Notes: a model not told the origin generated them from the sequence alone. 64,000 nucleotides of DNA from Methanobacterium sp. (GCF_038562635.1 NZ_JBCFBO010000001.1:2334643-2398642), one strand, 5' to 3'. Shown: positions 19,074 to 29,131, counted from the stretch's first letter. Translations and numbers: made by a program.

Positions 19074-19355
19074 ATGATGGGCTTGAATGACGATGATAAA
19101 ACAATAGAATCAATGGTAGAAGAGTACAAAATGAGTATGGGCGGGTCATTTTTCAACAATTTCACTAAAGAACCTGAAAAAGATATTGAACTGGAAGAAT
19201 TAATAATTAAAAAGGGGATAGATAATCATCTTTTTGATACCCATGAACTGTTATCAATTTATGATAATCTATCTGAGTATAATAAAAGGGAATTTTTCCA
19301 GAGAGTAGTCGTGGCATTTATTAAATTTAAATTTCAGGAAGATACTGTGGAATGA
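19074..19355 (+). CDS. Small acidic hypothetical protein
   Basis: I do not recognise this 93-residue protein. It is acidic and helical, with no Cys pairs or membrane segment; a FDTHELLSIYDNLSEYNKREFFQRV segment (shown in parts: FDTHELL, LSEYNKREFF) suggests a helical bundle. The start may be ATG 19074 or TTG 19083, the latter having AGAGGATGA upstream. Monocistronic. Confidence 0.6.
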   Translation: MMGLNDDDKTIESMVEEYKMSMGGSFFNNFTKEPEKDIELEELIIKKGIDNHLFDTHELLSIYDNLSEYNKREFFQRVVVAFIKFKFQEDTVE

Positions 19356-19420
19356 TCTAAGTATGTCTAATATTGTTTTATTTAAATAATTATTTTATTT
19401 TCTATTATTTTTAGATTTAA

Positions 19421-19684
19421 TTATTCTCCACCAGTTATAACGTCTAAATCTTCTTGTGTAAGTGGTTTTCCTTTTAGAAGTACTTTTTCTCCAATTGTAT
19501 CGACCATATTGCATGGGATAACTTTGGTTTCTCCACGTCCTATTTTGCCAGTGATGCTTGCTTCTCGAAGTACAAGGCCTTCAATTCTGCGGTTTCTAAA
19601 ATCTAAATCGATATCTTCTACTTCTCCAACTACATTTCCTTTTCCATCTATTACTTCTTTACCTTTGATATCATCTATTTTCAT
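19421..19684 (-). CDS. PRC-barrel domain protein
   Basis: The 87-residue protein is one PRC-barrel (DDIKGKEVIDGKGNVVGEVEDIDLD, shown as KGKEVID and GNVVGEVEDI; then NRRIEGLVL). ATG 19684 is chosen because GAGTGATT lies just upstream; the GTG at 19693 is part of that site. PRC-barrels mediate protein or RNA binding; archaeal ones include a CdpB cell-division group. A second PRC-barrel gene is at 44359. Confidence 0.85.
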   Translation of the reverse strand: MKIDDIKGKEVIDGKGNVVGEVEDIDLDFRNRRIEGLVLREASITGKIGRGETKVIPCNMVDTIGEKVLLKGKPLTQEDLDVITGGE

Positions 19685-19949
19685 ATTAATCACTCTTTTA
19701 ATTAATCATAAATATTTTTAATTTAAATTACATTTTTTAAGCCAATTTGAACCTTTTTAAGATGTGCTGTTTAATAAATAGGATACACTTTTGTTTGTAA
19801 TAATTATTATATTACTTTTATTATATTAAAAATTCGGTGAATTTCTAACGCCTAAAAAATTGAAAATTTTTTGATGATTTTAGCTGTGTTTGGTTTATTT
19901 TAACTGATAAAAACATCAAATTTAAATATTTTAAAACCAAGGGTAGACT

Positions 19950-20465
19950 ATGAAATTTTCCTTAAAAGTTGTAACAACTCCTATGTGTGAAGAAATCGTA
20001 AAACTTGCAGGTATTTCAAACTATGTAGTAAATAAAACTCCAGATTCAGTTGGAGCAGATATAGCTGTTGTTTTATCTGAAACTAAATTAGCCACTAAAT
20101 CTATTAAAATTAAACTGAATACGTTCTCACAGATTAAAGAAAGTATAGAAATGCTTTCTGAGAAGTTTGAAACTTCCCCTTTAGATTACGAAATTAAAGA
20201 AATTGTGGGATCCAAAAAAAATCGAAAGATAAAAGTAAAAGTTTATTCAAATTTTTTAAAGGAGATAGTAAAAGATATGGGTTTTAGCGTGGCTGATAAA
20301 GATTATAATTTTGTGGTTTATCCGGATTATATGAAAGATAACGTGGTAAATGAAGATGTAGAAACTGTTGAAATACCCTCCCACAAAAATGTGCCTTTAT
20401 CTGCAATAGAAAGAGCTGAAATGAGGTATAACATTCTGGAGAAAAGATTATGTATGAAACCTTAA
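19950..20465 (+). CDS. mmp17: Probable methanogenesis marker protein 17
   Basis: The 171-residue protein is soluble with no obvious cofactor motif. The assignment rests on its 16-nt overlap with the recognisable mmp7 gene, because marker 17 is usually next to marker 7 in methanogens, and on size. It is found only in methanogens and their relatives. A role in Mcr maturation or F430 handling is suspected for several markers, but nothing is shown here. Confidence 0.65.
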   Translation: MKFSLKVVTTPMCEEIVKLAGISNYVVNKTPDSVGADIAVVLSETKLATKSIKIKLNTFSQIKESIEMLSEKFETSPLDYEIKEIVGSKKNRKIKVKVYSNFLKEIVKDMGFSVADKDYNFVVYPDYMKDNVVNEDVETVEIPSHKNVPLSAIERAEMRYNILEKRLCMKP

Positions 20466-21361
20466 CTTACACTGGAGGAGTTCACAAGCATGAAGAGATT
20501 ACAGAGCTTATAGAAGATCTGGGAGGATTTGTACTTCAGGAAAACCTGAGTCAAATGGATCTCGTTATAACACTTGCTGTTCCAATAGAAGACGTGGATA
20601 AGGTCCAGGAAAAGGCAAAAGAGCTCCTTGGAACCGTAAAAATAGCCCCAATGGCAGGTACAGAGATTGCTATAGTTTCTCCAACTCTTGCAAGGCAGCA
20701 CCTTCCTCATTCTGCGTGTGATATTTCTGAATATCTTAGGAGATATGGGGCAAAGGACAACATGATCGGGCTTTCCCGTGGAGCTGGAAAGGGCATATCT
20801 CGAATTTCACAGGATGAAAAAAAGCTAATCGAAGAACATGATCTGGCTGTTTTTGCACTTGGAAGCTTTAGGGAGTGTATATTAGACAAAACACATCTTT
20901 TTGAAGACCTTGAAATCCCTGTAGTCGTAACTGGAGCTCCGGATATAGATGTCGATGATATTCCAGGGGCAAGTGCATATGTTGGAGGATTGGGTAGAAT
21001 TCCAAGCAGGCTTAAACGTGGAGAAAATATAAGGGCCCTAAGAAGTCTGGCTGAAACTGTTGAGGGAATCCTTGATGATAGAAGGAAAGAAATAACTGAA
21101 GATCCACCTATTGTGCCCTCAATACTTGTAAAAACGGAGATTGAAAACCAGATACCCGCAGTAAAAGATGTTTATTCACCAGCACCAGTTGTAAGTCAGC
21201 TGGATGGGGTAAGGGTTAAACTGAATTATGATGAATATAAAGATGAAATTGGAAAAGTTAAGGTGGATGAGTACATTTTAGAAGATGTTTCAGAAATAAG
21301 GAGATCTTTGATGTACGATTATATTCTGGTTAAGCTGTTACCTGAATCTTCTATTCTTTAG
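20450..21361 (+). CDS. mmp7: Methanogenesis marker protein 7
   Basis: The 303-residue protein matches marker 7: [22 protein letters not shown] at the N-terminus (shown as [11 protein letters not shown]), then [21 protein letters not shown], and a central [12 protein letters not shown] segment with a conserved Cys. Its start lies 16 nt inside the preceding gene, so translation is coupled. Markers of this kind occur with Mcr and have been linked to its assembly or activation. Confidence 0.88.
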   Translation: MYETLTYTGGVHKHEEITELIEDLGGFVLQENLSQMDLVITLAVPIEDVDKVQEKAKELLGTVKIAPMAGTEIAIVSPTLARQHLPHSACDISEYLRRYGAKDNMIGLSRGAGKGISRISQDEKKLIEEHDLAVFALGSFRECILDKTHLFEDLEIPVVVTGAPDIDVDDIPGASAYVGGLGRIPSRLKRGENIRALRSLAETVEGILDDRRKEITEDPPIVPSILVKTEIENQIPAVKDVYSPAPVVSQLDGVRVKLNYDEYKDEIGKVKVDEYILEDVSEIRRSLMYDYILVKLLPESSIL

Positions 21362-21544
21362 TTATAGCTCTAAATATTAAAAAAGCGCTTTGATTTTCAC
21401 CTGATTTTTTATTTTATTATTAAAGGGGAGTTTATTATCTAATTATTTTTATAATTTAGAGATAATATAAAAAAATTAAAATATTATGTGATATAGAATT
21501 AACTATAAGAAGATTAAAAACTGGTTTTGTATTGGAGTCTAAAA

Positions 21545-22615
21545 ATGAGGAGAATTATTCAGCTTGCTCTATTTTTATCTATATTTTTTTTAGGATTCTT
21601 AGCTATTGATTATTATATTTTTAATAGATTAGGCATGCTGTTAAGCGTATCTCAGACTATAATCACAATAATGGTAATTATATTTACCGCTGCTTATCCT
21701 GTTGCAGCGATACTTGAAGGTACCTTATCCAATGAATTTACGCGTATAGTTTACACGTTATCTGCTACGTGGATGGGTGTTGCACTTGTTTTAGGGTATA
21801 CTCTTCTTGGTTATGAAATATTGAACTTTGTATTCAATATTCCGTCATTTACTGCAGGAATTGCAGTAATTATAGTCGCTTCAGTTATAAGTGCATATTC
21901 AATTGTTAACAGCTTGCATCTAAATATTAATGAAATTGAGATACCAATACTAAATTTAGAGCGAGAATTGAGAATTGCTCAAATAAGTGATACTCATATT
22001 GGACCTATCAGAAATTCTGGATTTATGAAAGAAATAGTTAAAAAAATTAGCCTTTTAAATCCAGATCTTGTATTAATAACAGGAGACCTTGTTGAAGGAA
22101 CTGTAGGTTTACACCCTTCTATGTTTGATTCAATTAATAAACTTAAATCTCGGATTTTTTTTGTAACAGGCAATCATGATATGTATGAAGGGTTGGAAAA
22201 CGTTTTTGAGGTTCTTAAAACTACGAAGATTAATATACTGCAAAATGAAGTGGTTGAATTTGAAGGTTTGCAGATAGTTGGTGTGGGGTATTCAACCCAG
22301 AGAAATTACCTTAAAACTGTACTTCCGGGGTTAAATATTGATAAATCAAAACCTTCACTTCTCATGTATCACGTACCTATAGAAGTTGAATTTGCAAGTG
22401 AAGCAGGTATTGACCTGCAACTTTCAGGACACACCCATAAAGGGCAGATCTTCCCATTGAATTTCCTTGGAAAACTTGTTTTTCCTTATTTCCAGGGATT
22501 ATATAACCATAATGGAACACAAGTTTATGTATCTCCTGGAACTGGAACATGGGGCCCCCCAATGAGATCCGGTTCTAGAAGTGAAATAACCTTAATTAAT
22601 CTCAAAAAGAAGTAA
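21545..22615 (+). CDS. Membrane-anchored calcineurin-like metallophosphoesterase
   Basis: Four N-terminal membrane segments (about residues 1-130) precede a cytosolic or surface phosphoesterase domain with all metal motifs: QISDTHIG, TGDLVEG, GNHDMYEG, and GHTHKGQ. The relatives of YkuE/YaeI type hydrolyse UDP-diacylglucosamine-like lipids or other phosphoesters. ATG 21545 has TTGGAG eight nt upstream and is preferred to TTG 21527. The substrate is unknown. Confidence 0.88.
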   Translation: MRRIIQLALFLSIFFLGFLAIDYYIFNRLGMLLSVSQTIITIMVIIFTAAYPVAAILEGTLSNEFTRIVYTLSATWMGVALVLGYTLLGYEILNFVFNIPSFTAGIAVIIVASVISAYSIVNSLHLNINEIEIPILNLERELRIAQISDTHIGPIRNSGFMKEIVKKISLLNPDLVLITGDLVEGTVGLHPSMFDSINKLKSRIFFVTGNHDMYEGLENVFEVLKTTKINILQNEVVEFEGLQIVGVGYSTQRNYLKTVLPGLNIDKSKPSLLMYHVPIEVEFASEAGIDLQLSGHTHKGQIFPLNFLGKLVFPYFQGLYNHNGTQVYVSPGTGTWGPPMRSGSRSEITLINLKKK

Positions 22616-22966
22616 TTTGGGATATATGTAAATATGGGCATTATGCTAATTTATTCACAAGTTAGTGCAGCTATATTTAAATTAGGATGGATAAATATCT
22701 TTAGATTTTTCATCAGTATATCTAGGTTAATTTTTAATTTTAATAGTTAAAAACTAATTTAAATGTTTTAATAAGCAATTTATTTATTCAAAAAAATTTA
22801 AAACGTATGCATGATAGTTATATATGATTTTAAAGAGTAATAAATTGATTTAAATAAATTAAAACTTTAATTTCTGCTTTTTTATTATGCTAAATATTGT
22901 TTACTTTTTAGTTATGAATAAATATTCAAAACCTTTATATAATAATTATGAATATATATTCATAAC
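22616..22966. other. 351-bp intergenic region with double operator before DUF134 gene
   Basis: Most of this stretch is AT-rich spacer. Its right end carries TGAATA-AA-TATTCA (22915-22928), a TATA element TTTATATAA (22934-22942), and the perfect 20-bp palindrome TTATGAATAT/ATATTCATAA (22946-22965) that ends one base before the ATG. Confidence 0.6.
22912..22965 (+). promoter_or_regulatory. Promoter with two palindromic operators, probable leaderless start
   Basis: Two related palindromes (TTATGAATA half-sites) flank the TATA element with centres 34 bp apart. The second covers the expected transcription start and abuts the ATG at 22967. The distance from TATA centre to ATG is about 29 bp and no ribosome site exists, so the mRNA should have almost no leader. 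The DUF134 protein encoded next has a helix-turn-helix and is the obvious candidate to bind here. Confidence 0.6.
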
Positions 22967-23563
22967 ATGGTGAGGCCGAGAAGATTCAGAAGAATATTCC
23001 AGGAGCATCAAATCAGGTGCTTCAGACCAGATTTAAATGGAGATAATTGCCATGCTGATCCAGTAGAGGTTACAATGGATGAAATTGAAGCAATAAGGTT
23101 AAAAGATTATCAAGACCTTAAACAAGGAAAAGCAGCAGAGATCATGGATGTTTCGCAACCAACATTTCACAGGATTTTAAATCTGGCTCGAGGAAAAGTT
23201 GCAAAGGCCATTATTGAGGGTAAAATGATTAAAATTAAGGGAGGAGATTTTGTGGCAGATAATGAAAGGTATAAATGTAAAAGCTGTAGCTTTGAATGGT
23301 ACAGCCCTGAAAAAGAATATGAAAAATGTCCGGATTGTGGATCCGAGTACATTTATAAAATCAGCACAGCTGAAGAGGCTCAAACACTCGCAGGACAACC
23401 TGGAATGGGAAGAAGGAGAGGATTCGGCGGTGGAATGGGAGCAGGTCAACCAAGAGTTTGTAAATGTCCAAATTGTGGATATGAATCCCCTAAAATACCA
23501 GGGGTTCCATGTAGAAATACCAAATGTCCGGAATGCGGCACTCAACTATGTGGGGCAGATTAA
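22967..23563 (+). CDS. DUF134 (UPF0251) HTH protein with C-terminal zinc ribbons
   Basis: Residues 1-90 are the DUF134 domain (RPRRFRRIF start, EVTMDEIEAIRLKDY and the helix-turn-helix GKAAEIMDVSQPTFHRIL). The C-terminal part has CxxC pairs CKSC, CPDC, CKCPNC and CPEC, which form two zinc ribbons, separated by a Gly/Arg-rich linker. DUF134 proteins often sit beside NifX-like and Mrp genes, as here, and are presumed regulators of Fe-S or metal functions. ATG 22967 directly follows a palindromic operator. Confidence 0.9.
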   Translation: MVRPRRFRRIFQEHQIRCFRPDLNGDNCHADPVEVTMDEIEAIRLKDYQDLKQGKAAEIMDVSQPTFHRILNLARGKVAKAIIEGKMIKIKGGDFVADNERYKCKSCSFEWYSPEKEYEKCPDCGSEYIYKISTAEEAQTLAGQPGMGRRRGFGGGMGAGQPRVCKCPNCGYESPKIPGVPCRNTKCPECGTQLCGAD

Positions 23564-23573
23564 ATAGTGGAAG

Positions 23574-23957
23574 ATGGATGTGGTGAAAATAACTGTTATA
23601 AGCATACCTACCCTTGATAAAAGAGGTTTACTGGCAGACATTTCAACTCACTTTGGAAAAACACCCTATTTCACTTTAATTAGATATGAAGATGGAGAAA
23701 TCAAAGATATTGAAGTAATTGAAATTTTTAGTAAGCATAGCGGCGGCTCTAAGACGCCCGCAGAGATCATAATGAATTCAAAAGCAGATATATTAATTTG
23801 TGGGAATTTAGGGTCAAAAGCTGTTTCCATGTTGGGTGATGGTGAAATGGAAATATTTTCAGGGGCATCTGGAAGAGTTAAAGACGTTTTAAAAGAATGG
23901 AAAAGGGGTAATCTAGAAGCTGCAGATGAAAATTCCTGTAATGGAAAGGACTGTTAA
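23574..23957 (+). CDS. NifX/NifB-type iron-molybdenum cofactor-binding domain protein
   Basis: The 127-residue protein has the fold seen in NifX, NafY and the NifB C-terminus: ISTHFGKTPYFTLIRYEDG, then a Gly/His loop SKHSGGSKTPAEI and DILICGNLGSKAVSML. These proteins carry Fe-S or metal clusters. The start may be ATG 23574 or GTG 23583; both are close to GGATG/GTGG sequence. It follows the DUF134 gene by 10 bp and belongs to its operon. Confidence 0.85.
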   Translation: MDVVKITVISIPTLDKRGLLADISTHFGKTPYFTLIRYEDGEIKDIEVIEIFSKHSGGSKTPAEIIMNSKADILICGNLGSKAVSMLGDGEMEIFSGASGRVKDVLKEWKRGNLEAADENSCNGKDC

Positions 23958-24001
23958 ATTTCCTAAATTTATATTTAATTAAATCTTCAAATCAGCCATT
24001 T

Positions 24002-24051
24002 ATATAAATTCAAACTACTTTTCGAGTTTGAATTTATATTTTTTATTTTTA
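24002..24051 (+). terminator. Strong hairpin terminator after the NifX-like gene
   Basis: ATATAAATTCAAACT (24002-24016) and AGTTTGAATTTATAT (24025-24039) form a perfect 15-bp stem with an 8-nt loop, followed by TTTTTTATTTTT. It separates the DUF134-NifX pair from the Mrp gene. Confidence 0.75.
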
Positions 24052-24073
24052 GGATATAAAGAGGACAAATAAC

Positions 24074-24913
24074 ATGATTAAAGAACAGGAAAATCAGGAA
24101 CAGAAATTAGCTTACATGCAACAGGATATTATTATTACAAAGAGAATGGACCAGATAAAGCATAAAATTGCAGTTATGAGTGGAAAAGGAGGAGTAGGCA
24201 AATCTACAATGGCAGTGAATATTGCAGCATCTTTTGCAAACAAAGGTTACAAAACGGGTATTATGGACGTGGATATACACGGTCCTAACGTTCCAAAAAT
24301 GCTTAAAATTGGAAAAATAGGCCTTAAAGTTAATGAAGAGGGAATATTGCCTGTAGAAGCAGGAGAAAACCTTAAAGTAATGTCTTCACAGTTCCTTTTA
24401 TCTGATGAAAATTCGCCAATAATATGGAGAGGTCCTAAAAAGACGGCGGCAATACGGCAATTTCTTTCAGATGTATCCTGGGGTAATCTTGATATCTTGA
24501 TAATTGACTGCCCTCCAGGCACTGGTGATGAGCATTTAGCAATTTTACAGTCAATCCCATCCATTGATGGTATAATAATGGTCACCACGCCCCACACAGT
24601 ATCTTTGGATGATGTGGAAAAATCCATAAACATGGTCAGGCATTTAAAAATCGAGGTACTGGGAATCGTAGAAAATATGTCGGGACTCATCTGTCCAGAA
24701 TGCGAAACAGAGATACCTATATTTGGAAATGGCGGGGGCAGTGAAATAGCATCAAAAACAGGGATACAGTTATTAGGTGCTGTTCCTATTGAAGTTAGTC
24801 CTAAAGAACATAGTGGGTTATTAATTGAAAATGAGGAGTCTAAAACCTCGGAAAAAATACTGAAAATTGTAGCTAAAATTGAGAATATGGTACTAAATAA
24901 TGGATCTACATGA
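24074..24913 (+). CDS. Mrp/NBP35-family Fe-S cluster carrier ATPase
   Basis: The deviant Walker A GKGGVGKST is at residues 37-45, with MDVDIHGPNVPKML and the IIDCPPGTGDEHL Walker B-like motif. A CPEC pair near residue 210 (LICPECETEIP) is the cluster-binding CxxC of the family. The protein receives and hands on Fe-S clusters. It sits between NifX-like and ferredoxin genes, in keeping with a cluster-handling unit. Confidence 0.93.
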   Translation: MIKEQENQEQKLAYMQQDIIITKRMDQIKHKIAVMSGKGGVGKSTMAVNIAASFANKGYKTGIMDVDIHGPNVPKMLKIGKIGLKVNEEGILPVEAGENLKVMSSQFLLSDENSPIIWRGPKKTAAIRQFLSDVSWGNLDILIIDCPPGTGDEHLAILQSIPSIDGIIMVTTPHTVSLDDVEKSINMVRHLKIEVLGIVENMSGLICPECETEIPIFGNGGGSEIASKTGIQLLGAVPIEVSPKEHSGLLIENEESKTSEKILKIVAKIENMVLNNGST

Positions 24914-25045
24914 AAACACCTGATCATTGGGGGCAGTTTGGGTCCTAAAATGAGTAGTGCAGTAATTTGCATTTTCAGGTATGAAAGATGGAATAATATC
25001 TGCATAATTGGTGAATAACATTGAAATTGTAAACAGGTGATGTAT

Positions 25046-25237
25046 ATGGTCAGAATAATAATTGATCACGATAAATGTGATGGGGAAAAATGTGAAGAAT
25101 GCGCAGATGTATGTCCCATGGAAGTCCTTATACTTGATGGAGATAAAATTGTGATTCAAAATATGGATGAATGCAGTTTGTGCGAATCCTGTGTAGATGT
25201 ATGTCCAAATGAAGCATTAAAAATTGAAGATAATTAA
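25046..25237 (+). CDS. Ferredoxin, two [4Fe-4S] motifs
   Basis: The 63-residue protein has CDGEKCEECADVCP and CSLCESCVDVCP. The first motif has a longer gap before its second Cys, but four Cys are present. ATG 25046 follows AGGTGA by 5 nt; the upstream GTG/ATG codons lie in that site. A small electron carrier, plausibly for the radical SAM protein encoded next. Confidence 0.88.
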   Translation: MVRIIIDHDKCDGEKCEECADVCPMEVLILDGDKIVIQNMDECSLCESCVDVCPNEALKIEDN

Positions 25238-25289
25238 TTAACGATTTGCAGTGGATTTAATTTAGACATGTCTTATGTGAGGTAATAAT

Positions 25290-26039
25290 ATGAAAACTGT
25301 ATTTGGTCCTGTGTCATCATGGCGATTTGGTAAATCCGTAGGTGTAGACCCTTTATGTCAAAATGTTTGTTCTTTTGACTGTGTATACTGTCAGGTTGGC
25401 CCTACACTCAATAAAACAATTCAAAAAGAAATATTTATAAGCACAGATAGAATTGAAGAAGATTTAAAACGAGTTCTACCTGGAGCAAGTGCCGATGTAG
25501 TGACAATTTCGGGTTATGGTGAGCCAACCCTTGCAAAAAACCTTGATGAAATAATTGAAGTTATAAGGGGACTTACAGACTTGCCAGTTGCAATCATGAC
25601 TAATTCTTCAACACTCCCTCTAGGAAAAATGCGAAGGACATTAAGGGACCTGGATATAGTTGTTGCAAAACTTGATGCATACAATTATTCTCTTTTTGAA
25701 GAAATAAACCGTCCTGTAAAAGGTTTACATTTTGGAGATATCCTAAAATGGATTAAAAAATTTAAAAGTTCTTTCGAAGGAAGATTAGAACTCCAAACTA
25801 TGTTTATTGAAAAAAATAAGGATTATGCAGGTGAATTGGCAAAGATTGCAGCGGAAATTCAGCCGGATAAAGTTTATATAAATACTCCTTTAAGGCATTC
25901 GCCTGAAGGTCACCTATCAAAGGATCAGATGTATGAAATTGAGAAACACTTTGAAGGATTGAACGTATCTTCAGTCTATAACTCTAAAAAATACAGATCG
26001 TACAAAGAAGTGCTAAATGGAAGATCGATACAAGGATAA
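25290..26039 (+). CDS. Radical SAM protein (COG0731-type Fe-S oxidoreductase)
   Basis: The 249-residue protein begins with FGPVSSWRFGKSVGVD and carries the CSFDCVYC (Cx3Cx2C) cluster motif near residue 30, then TISGYGEPTLA, the GGE-like SAM motif. The family is widespread in methanogens and resembles the wyosine/MoaA-like group; the reaction is unknown. It follows the ferredoxin gene by 52 bp. Confidence 0.85.
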   Translation: MKTVFGPVSSWRFGKSVGVDPLCQNVCSFDCVYCQVGPTLNKTIQKEIFISTDRIEEDLKRVLPGASADVVTISGYGEPTLAKNLDEIIEVIRGLTDLPVAIMTNSSTLPLGKMRRTLRDLDIVVAKLDAYNYSLFEEINRPVKGLHFGDILKWIKKFKSSFEGRLELQTMFIEKNKDYAGELAKIAAEIQPDKVYINTPLRHSPEGHLSKDQMYEIEKHFEGLNVSSVYNSKKYRSYKEVLNGRSIQG

Positions 26040-26062
26040 CAAGTTGAACATGATGTGTTTGG

Positions 26063-27271
26063 ATGAATAACGAAGCTAAAAATAACTTAAAGAAAGGAGG
26101 AAAAGCAGCTATAGATTCCAGCTTAATAAATCTTTTACTTGCATTATTTAAAGGTGTAATTGGGTTTTTATCTGGAAGTATAGCTTTAATAGCAGATTCT
26201 ATTCACTCTTTTTCTGATATAGTTGCATCTCTGGCAGTATACATTGGATTAAAACTATCCATGCGAATGCCAGATGAAAAATTTCCTTATGGCTATTATA
26301 AGATTGAATCATTTGCATCTTTGATAATATCTGTAATAATAGTTATAACAGGTATAGAAATAGCTTTAGATTCTTATAACGCGTTTTTAAGTCCAAGTAC
26401 AATCGAAATACCTCTTGTTGCCCTCTTTGCCGCTGCTCTTTCGGCATTAGTTTCGTTTTTACTTGCAAGATATAAACAGGAGATAGGTAGAACAATAGGT
26501 TCTCAGGCACTTATTAATGATGGAAAACACAGTTTTATCGATATATTTTCGTCAATAATCGTTTTTGTAGGTATACTATCCTCTTACATGGGTTATTTAA
26601 GAATACAGGGAATTTCAGGAATTCTGGTTGCACTTTTAATCATTTACATGGGCTTTAAATTGGCAAAAGATGATATACTTGTTCTTTTGGATGCCAACAT
26701 GGATCCTGAAAAGATTGAAGAAATTAGAACTATTGCCGAAAATGTTGCTGGTGTTGAAGGGGTACATGCTATTAAAGTTAGAAGATCAGGTCCCTTTGTA
26801 TTTGCAGAACTACATCTTGAAACCAAAAAAGGATTATCAGTGAAAAATGCATCTGAGATTACCGGAAATATAAAAAAGGCCGTAAAAGGTAGAATTAAAA
26901 ATTTAGACAGTTTAACGGTTCAGATAGAACCTTTTAAAAAGGAAAGGTTAAGGGTTGCAGTTCTTGTGGAGAATAAAAAGGGTTTGCAGTCTGATATTTC
27001 TGAACATTTTGCCAGAGCGCATTATATTTTAATTGCAGATGTGGTCAAGGGCCAAATAATTAGTACTGTAGTTAAAGATAATCCCGGAACTACACTGGAG
27101 AAAAAGAAAGGAATTGAAACTGCTGAATTTTTAGAAAAAGAAAAGGTAGATGTTTTGGTAAGTACTGGAGTGGGTGAAGGCCCAAAATACGTTTTATCAG
27201 ATAAATCGATAGATGTCATGGTCCCAAGAGGTAAGAATCTTGAAGAAATGATAATGGATGTATACAAATGA
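26063..27271 (+). CDS. CDF metal transporter fused to a NifX-like domain
   Basis: Residues 1-210 form the six-helix cation diffusion facilitator domain with DSIHSFSDI (the metal site) and DGKHSFIDI. Residues 215-290 are the cytosolic dimerisation domain ([14 protein letters not shown]). Residues 295-402 are a second module, [28 protein letters not shown] (in parts [10 protein letters not shown] and [10 protein letters not shown]), that resembles the NifX/FeMo-cofactor-binding fold, like the 23574 gene. The fusion suggests a metal or cluster sensor on the exporter. It overlaps the next regulator gene by 4 nt. Confidence 0.88.
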   Translation: MNNEAKNNLKKGGKAAIDSSLINLLLALFKGVIGFLSGSIALIADSIHSFSDIVASLAVYIGLKLSMRMPDEKFPYGYYKIESFASLIISVIIVITGIEIALDSYNAFLSPSTIEIPLVALFAAALSALVSFLLARYKQEIGRTIGSQALINDGKHSFIDIFSSIIVFVGILSSYMGYLRIQGISGILVALLIIYMGFKLAKDDILVLLDANMDPEKIEEIRTIAENVAGVEGVHAIKVRRSGPFVFAELHLETKKGLSVKNASEITGNIKKAVKGRIKNLDSLTVQIEPFKKERLRVAVLVENKKGLQSDISEHFARAHYILIADVVKGQIISTVVKDNPGTTLEKKKGIETAEFLEKEKVDVLVSTGVGEGPKYVLSDKSIDVMVPRGKNLEEMIMDVYK

Positions 27272-27681
27272 TTGAGATAAACGAAGATTTACCTAAGTTA
27301 ACAAAAAGCATTGAAGATTATATTGAAGTGATGTACAACTTGAGAAAGGTTAAAGGATCAATCAGGGTAACTGACATAGCTGAAAAACTTGATGTTAAGC
27401 CTTCAAGTGTGGTGGAAGCGGTTAATAAAATTTCCAAGCTGAAACTTGTATCCCGGGAAAAATATGGTGAAATAAAATTAAATGAAATGGGAATACAAAT
27501 TGCAGAGGGTATTATACATAAGCACAACACCCTTAAAAAATTTTTAGATGTTTTAGGTGTTGATGATACTACTGCTGAGAAAGAAGCATGTGCAATGGAA
27601 CACATATTAAGTAATTCAACAATTAACAAGATTGAAAAATTTACAGAATTTATTGAGAGCAGTCAAGATCAAGTTTTTTAA
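27268..27681 (+). CDS. DtxR/MntR-family metal-dependent regulator
   Basis: The 137-residue protein is an iron/manganese-dependent repressor: [39 protein letters not shown] is split here into [12 protein letters not shown] and [20 protein letters not shown] (HTH), followed by [19 protein letters not shown] and the CAMEHILS metal-site helix. It lacks an SH3 domain, like MntR-type short forms. The ATGA overlap with the CDF gene shows it is in the same transcript, and it probably controls it. Confidence 0.9.
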   Translation: MIEINEDLPKLTKSIEDYIEVMYNLRKVKGSIRVTDIAEKLDVKPSSVVEAVNKISKLKLVSREKYGEIKLNEMGIQIAEGIIHKHNTLKKFLDVLGVDDTTAEKEACAMEHILSNSTINKIEKFTEFIESSQDQVF

Positions 27682-27814
27682 AATCATTCTATGAAATGTG
27701 TAGAGATTGGTTGATCAGTTCATAAATGGATTAAAAAAAGCAATATAAAAATTTTTGATTGAAGAGAAATATTTTATGAGCTAATTTTAATTTGTTAAAA
27801 TTATCATTTCCCTA

Positions 27815-29131
27815 TTACAGTATCATTTCTGTCACAGCCCTTATATGGTTTCCCTGCGATTTAGTTTCTTCTAACAATGTTTTAAATAAATTATCAGTCA
27901 TAGCTACTGGAATGCTTCTAAATACGTAGGAATCCAACATTAAATTAAGGCAGCGTTCTTCTGCAATGCTCAATTCGTAATTCTTGTATTTATCACTTTT
28001 TATAAACAGCAGATTTTCATTTAAAGGAGTTTTAATTACATCATCTGCAAGGGGTGTTCCTGGAATTGGCTCTGCGATGCTTACAAAATAATCATCAAGC
28101 ATTAATTCATCGGCAAGTTCGACTGTAGCTTCAAAGTCATCTTCACTTTCACCAGGATATCCGACTATAAAAGATCCAGCTATCTTGATGCTGTGTTTTC
28201 GTGCAGCTTCAATGGCGTCTTTAACATCATCAACTTTTATTCCCTTTTTCATCTTCCTCAGCATTCTGTCACTTCCAGACTCTATGCCAAAAAAGATCCA
28301 TCCGTTGGTATAATTTTTAACAGCTTCCAGTATTTCATCGTTCATCATATCAATACGAATATCTGGAATTGTAAGATTTTGAGGGCCTGTTAAACTGCTT
28401 ATTTCCTTTAAAAGTTCAGTAAATGCATATTCATCTGTAATTTTAAATTTTTTACTGCCGTATAAAGATCCGGTCCCACCACTTATAGCAATTCGCTTAG
28501 CTCCTTTTTTAAGAAATTCTTTGACTTCAATTATAATATCGTCAAGTGTCCGGCTCCTGACATCCCTTCCAAAGAAGCATGGCACCTGGCAGAATCCACA
28601 GTTACCTGGGCATCCTCTATGGGTTTCGATGTATACATTTGCTCCTCGTATGTTTTCAGATGAGATATCGTCAGGTATTAATGGTAATGGCCGTATCATA
28701 GGTGAAGATGCTGTTTTTTTAGTTTTGATTATTTCATTTCCCTTTTTAAAAGCAATGCCTTCAATTTCATTAAGTTGATCAGCTTCATGATCATCGGCCT
28801 CAATCTTTTCAAGAATTTTGAGGGTACTGCTTTCACCTTCTCCAATAATAACTGCATCAACAGATAGATATTTGAAAACAAGTTCTGGACTGTTACTTAC
28901 TGGTCCGCCAACTATTTTAAAACTATTAATTTTTTCAATTTCTTCTCTGTATTTGAGTAGATGTATGGTAGAATGAAGACTTATTAAAACAACGTCGGCA
29001 TCTATTATTCCTTCAAAACCTTTTTGAATATCTACATTGTATCCTGTATCTTTTAAAACACCTGCAATGAGCATTGCACCATAATTATAAAATTCAGGAG
29101 TTAAAACGGTAATCTTAATGCTTTTTGACAT
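27815..29131 (-). CDS. B12-binding/radical SAM protein, MJ_0865 family
   Basis: The N-terminal domain (residues 1-130) resembles a cobalamin-binding fold, and the radical SAM motif is [11 protein letters not shown] (Cx3Cx2C) near residue 175, with [10 protein letters not shown] and [18 protein letters not shown]. The family is almost confined to methanogens and its reaction is unknown. Its position next to mmp10 and mcr makes it a candidate for a methanogenesis-related methylation, by inference only. Confidence 0.85.
   Translation of the reverse strand: MSKSIKITVLTPEFYNYGAMLIAGVLKDTGYNVDIQKGFEGIIDADVVLISLHSTIHLLKYREEIEKINSFKIVGGPVSNSPELVFKYLSVDAVIIGEGESSTLKILEKIEADDHEADQLNEIEGIAFKKGNEIIKTKKTASSPMIRPLPLIPDDISSENIRGANVYIETHRGCPGNCGFCQVPCFFGRDVRSRTLDDIIIEVKEFLKKGAKRIAISGGTGSLYGSKKFKITDEYAFTELLKEISSLTGPQNLTIPDIRIDMMNDEILEAVKNYTNGWIFFGIESGSDRMLRKMKKGIKVDDVKDAIEAARKHSIKIAGSFIVGYPGESEDDFEATVELADELMLDDYFVSIAEPIPGTPLADDVIKTPLNENLLFIKSDKYKNYELSIAEERCLNLMLDSYVFRSIPVAMTDNLFKTLLEETKSQGNHIRAVTEMIL

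Noticed and set aside
24247..25005. 252-codon minus-strand frame over the Mrp gene
   Set aside because: Shadow of the mrp coding sequence; lacks a start signal and matches nothing.
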